This document shows positions 5,470-6,409 of a DNA stretch of 6,409 bases, one piece after another. The position numbers and the translations under genes are program-made. The stretch comes from a bacterium (Candidatus Gribaldobacteria) CG_4_10_14_0_8_um_filter_33_9 (GTDB taxonomy: Bacteria; Patescibacteriota; Minisyncoccia; Minisyncoccales; CG1-02-41-26). The number at the start of each line of letters is the position of its first letter. Within the stretch, counting starts at the first letter, position 1. The DNA lies in the NCBI GenBank assembly GCA_002785165.1, contig PFMI01000029.1:1-6409 (forward strand), in the 5' to 3' direction. The notes beneath the pieces were generated by a model that was not told where the DNA came from, did not search any database, and saw nothing but the letters and a program-made list of their open reading frames with translations.

Positions 5470-6192
5470 TTAATTTCTGATTTTTTGTTTTTCTAAATTT
5501 AATAATTTTTTCGCAATAACCGGTATTTCCTTTAAAAAAAACTTTTTAACTTTTCCCCAATCGGCGTCAAAATAAATTTTTGGCTCTGGATCGCTTTCCG
5601 CATCTTCAAAATACACCAGAGCTTTTAAAATATGATGATAATTATGGGCGATTAATGGATATTGAATTTTAAGCCGTTTAATAATATCTTCCAATGGTTC
5701 AATATTATTCGCGCACCAATAAAGGTCAAAAAAATCTCTTTTGCGTCCGCGTTGGGAAATGGCTGTAATTTTCATCACTGCAAAATCAATCTTATTAAGA
5801 ACACGAACCGAACCATACTGCAAAAAATTTTGTTTGGGAATAAAAAATGGATAAGCGATAAAACTTATTTTTACGCCCAGTAATTTACCATAAATCGTAT
5901 TCTTTTCTTCAATATCTGCGACCCAATCATTGTTGCCAATGAAATTGGCGATTAATTTTTTTTCGTCAAAATTTCGTTCTTTGGTAAAAAAATCCAAATC
6001 ATATGACTTACGGTTGCCGGCTTGAAGGGTCAAAGCTGTTCCGCCCGCCAAATACCAATTTGATTTTTCAAGCCATTTTTCTTTAGATAAAAAATCCAGC
6101 GTTTTTTTTGTTTTAAGTGATAATGCTTTGTAATGCCAATTTATTTGTTTAGAAGAAGTGTCCATAAATTTTTGGTTCGCGATCTCAAACAT
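5470..6192 (-). CDS. Nucleotidyltransferase toxin, AbiEii/DUF1814 type
   Basis: Second, distinct nucleotidyltransferase of the AbiEii-like superfamily (240 residues), probably the toxin of a two-gene module with the small gene just upstream; it would act in the cytoplasm on RNA or related nucleic acids. The signature is LAGGTALTLQ (about 48-57), then SYDLDFF (63-69) with metal-binding D65 and D67, and RKRDFFDLYW (about 150-159), corresponding to the RD-x-x-D element near the C-terminal half. It shares little with the 97-909 toxin beyond these motifs. The start is uncertain: the ATG at 6192 has only a weak GGA-type motif and overlaps the upstream gene by 52 nt in another frame, whereas the ATG at 6165 would overlap by 25 nt. 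It converges on the desulfurase gene with 13 nt between stops. Confidence 0.85.
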   Translation of the reverse strand: MFEIANQKFMDTSSKQINWHYKALSLKTKKTLDFLSKEKWLEKSNWYLAGGTALTLQAGNRKSYDLDFFTKERNFDEKKLIANFIGNNDWVADIEEKNTIYGKLLGVKISFIAYPFFIPKQNFLQYGSVRVLNKIDFAVMKITAISQRGRKRDFFDLYWCANNIEPLEDIIKRLKIQYPLIAHNYHHILKALVYFEDAESDPEPKIYFDADWGKVKKFFLKEIPVIAKKLLNLEKQKIRN

Positions 6193-6374
6193 CTTGATCC
6201 CGCAATGACTTTTTTTAATAATTTTTTGTTGTAAAAATTAAAAATCCATTTTACTTCTTTGTCATTTCCAAAATCAGCCACCCGCTCAATAATGTATTGG
6301 GCATTTTTTTTAACATCTATATTTTTAGGATTTGTGTCCCAAAATAATGTTTGTCTCATTTTCATAATTTTCAT
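6141..6374 (-). CDS. Small DUF6922-like partner protein, probable antitoxin
   Basis: This 77-residue protein is most like the DUF6922 family, small proteins usually encoded just upstream of AbiEii-type nucleotidyltransferases. The features I recognise are QTLFWDTNP (about 8-16), YIIERVADFGN (about 27-37), a KWIFNFYNKKLLKKVI helix region (about 42-57) and the ending SRCLRSRTKNLWTLLL (about 60-75), where family members keep an SR-L...T-x-x-x-W/F pattern. The assignment is from pattern memory; no catalytic residues are known, and an antitoxin role is inferred from position. The overlap with the toxin gene in a different frame is real reading-frame overlap, typical of translational coupling. Possible starts are ATGs at 6374, 6365 and 6359; the last begins MRQTLFWD and may be the true one. 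Base use is AT-rich like the surrounding genes. Confidence 0.72.
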   Translation of the reverse strand: MKIMKMRQTLFWDTNPKNIDVKKNAQYIIERVADFGNDKEVKWIFNFYNKKLLKKVIAGSRCLRSRTKNLWTLLLNK

Positions 6375-6381
6375 ATTATAA

Positions 6382-6390
6382 ATTATAACA
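6382..6390 (-). promoter_or_regulatory. Extended -10 promoter of the second toxin-antitoxin module
   Basis: On the minus strand TGTTATAAT is an extended -10 box (TATAAT at 6382-6387, TG at 6389-6390). The predicted start falls about at the ATG at 6374, so the transcript would be leaderless. A second TATAAT at 6375-6380 would start inside the first codons and favour the ATG at 6365 or 6359. The -35 region runs to the window edge and shows no clear TTGACA. Confidence 0.55.
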
Positions 6391-6409
6391 TAAAAATTAG
6401 TAAAAAAAA

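Noticed and set aside
5662..5883. Plus-strand open frame of 73 codons within the second nucleotidyltransferase
   Set aside because: Antisense to the conserved RD-x-x-D region; no support of its own.
97..6374. UGA recoded to glycine, as in some Patescibacteria
   Set aside because: No gene ends in TGA, but every gene is intact without reading through TGA and glycine uses GGN codons, so the standard bacterial code suffices.
1..6409. CRISPR array, tRNA, rRNA or insertion sequence
   Set aside because: No regularly spaced repeats, no tRNA-like cloverleaf, no rRNA-like sequence and no transposase or terminal inverted repeats were seen.

Overview
The window is AT-rich, densely packed bacterial DNA. 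Short intergenic gaps, almost no Shine-Dalgarno motifs, a small RRM RNA-binding protein and compact accessory modules together suggest a reduced-genome lineage such as Candidate Phyla Radiation/Patescibacteria. That placement is inferred from style, not from a marker gene. All eight coding sequences read through cleanly with the standard bacterial code and end in TAA or TAG, so UGA recoding is not indicated.

Layout from left to right. Bases 1-96 are much richer in GC (about 52% over the first 90 bases) than what follows and are not identified. Bases 97-1561 (minus strand) hold an AbiE-like pair: a winged-helix antitoxin-type gene followed without a gap by a nucleotidyltransferase toxin of the AbiEii type. 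Bases 1703-3031 (minus) encode a TldE/PmbA-like member of the TldD peptidase family. A divergent promoter region (3056-3128) then drives, on the plus strand, a 93-residue RRM protein with a long, structured 5' leader and a strong hairpin terminator. Next on the plus strand come a membrane-anchored cyclophilin-type prolyl isomerase and, 3 nt later, a NifS/IscS-type cysteine desulfurase, probably one operon. On the minus strand, meeting the desulfurase tail to tail, lies a second nucleotidyltransferase (DUF1814/AbiEii type), preceded by a small overlapping gene that resembles the DUF6922 partner proteins of such toxins.

How it fits together. A housekeeping block (RNA binding, extracytoplasmic protein folding, sulfur mobilisation) is flanked by two different nucleotidyltransferase toxin-antitoxin-like modules. 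The most striking non-coding signal is a 40-bp segment, 37/40 identical, that lies upstream of both the antitoxin gene and the TldE-like gene. It contains a near-consensus sigma70-type promoter (TTGACA, 17 bp, TACAAT) and a palindrome over the -10 box. This suggests that the toxin-antitoxin operon and a peptidase-family gene share one regulator. Because the E. coli TldD/TldE protease is linked to degradation of the CcdA antitoxin, a control loop is a reasonable hypothesis, but the sequence does not prove it. A second notable signal is the RRM gene leader, where a perfect 10-bp inverted repeat ends on the base just before the AUG.
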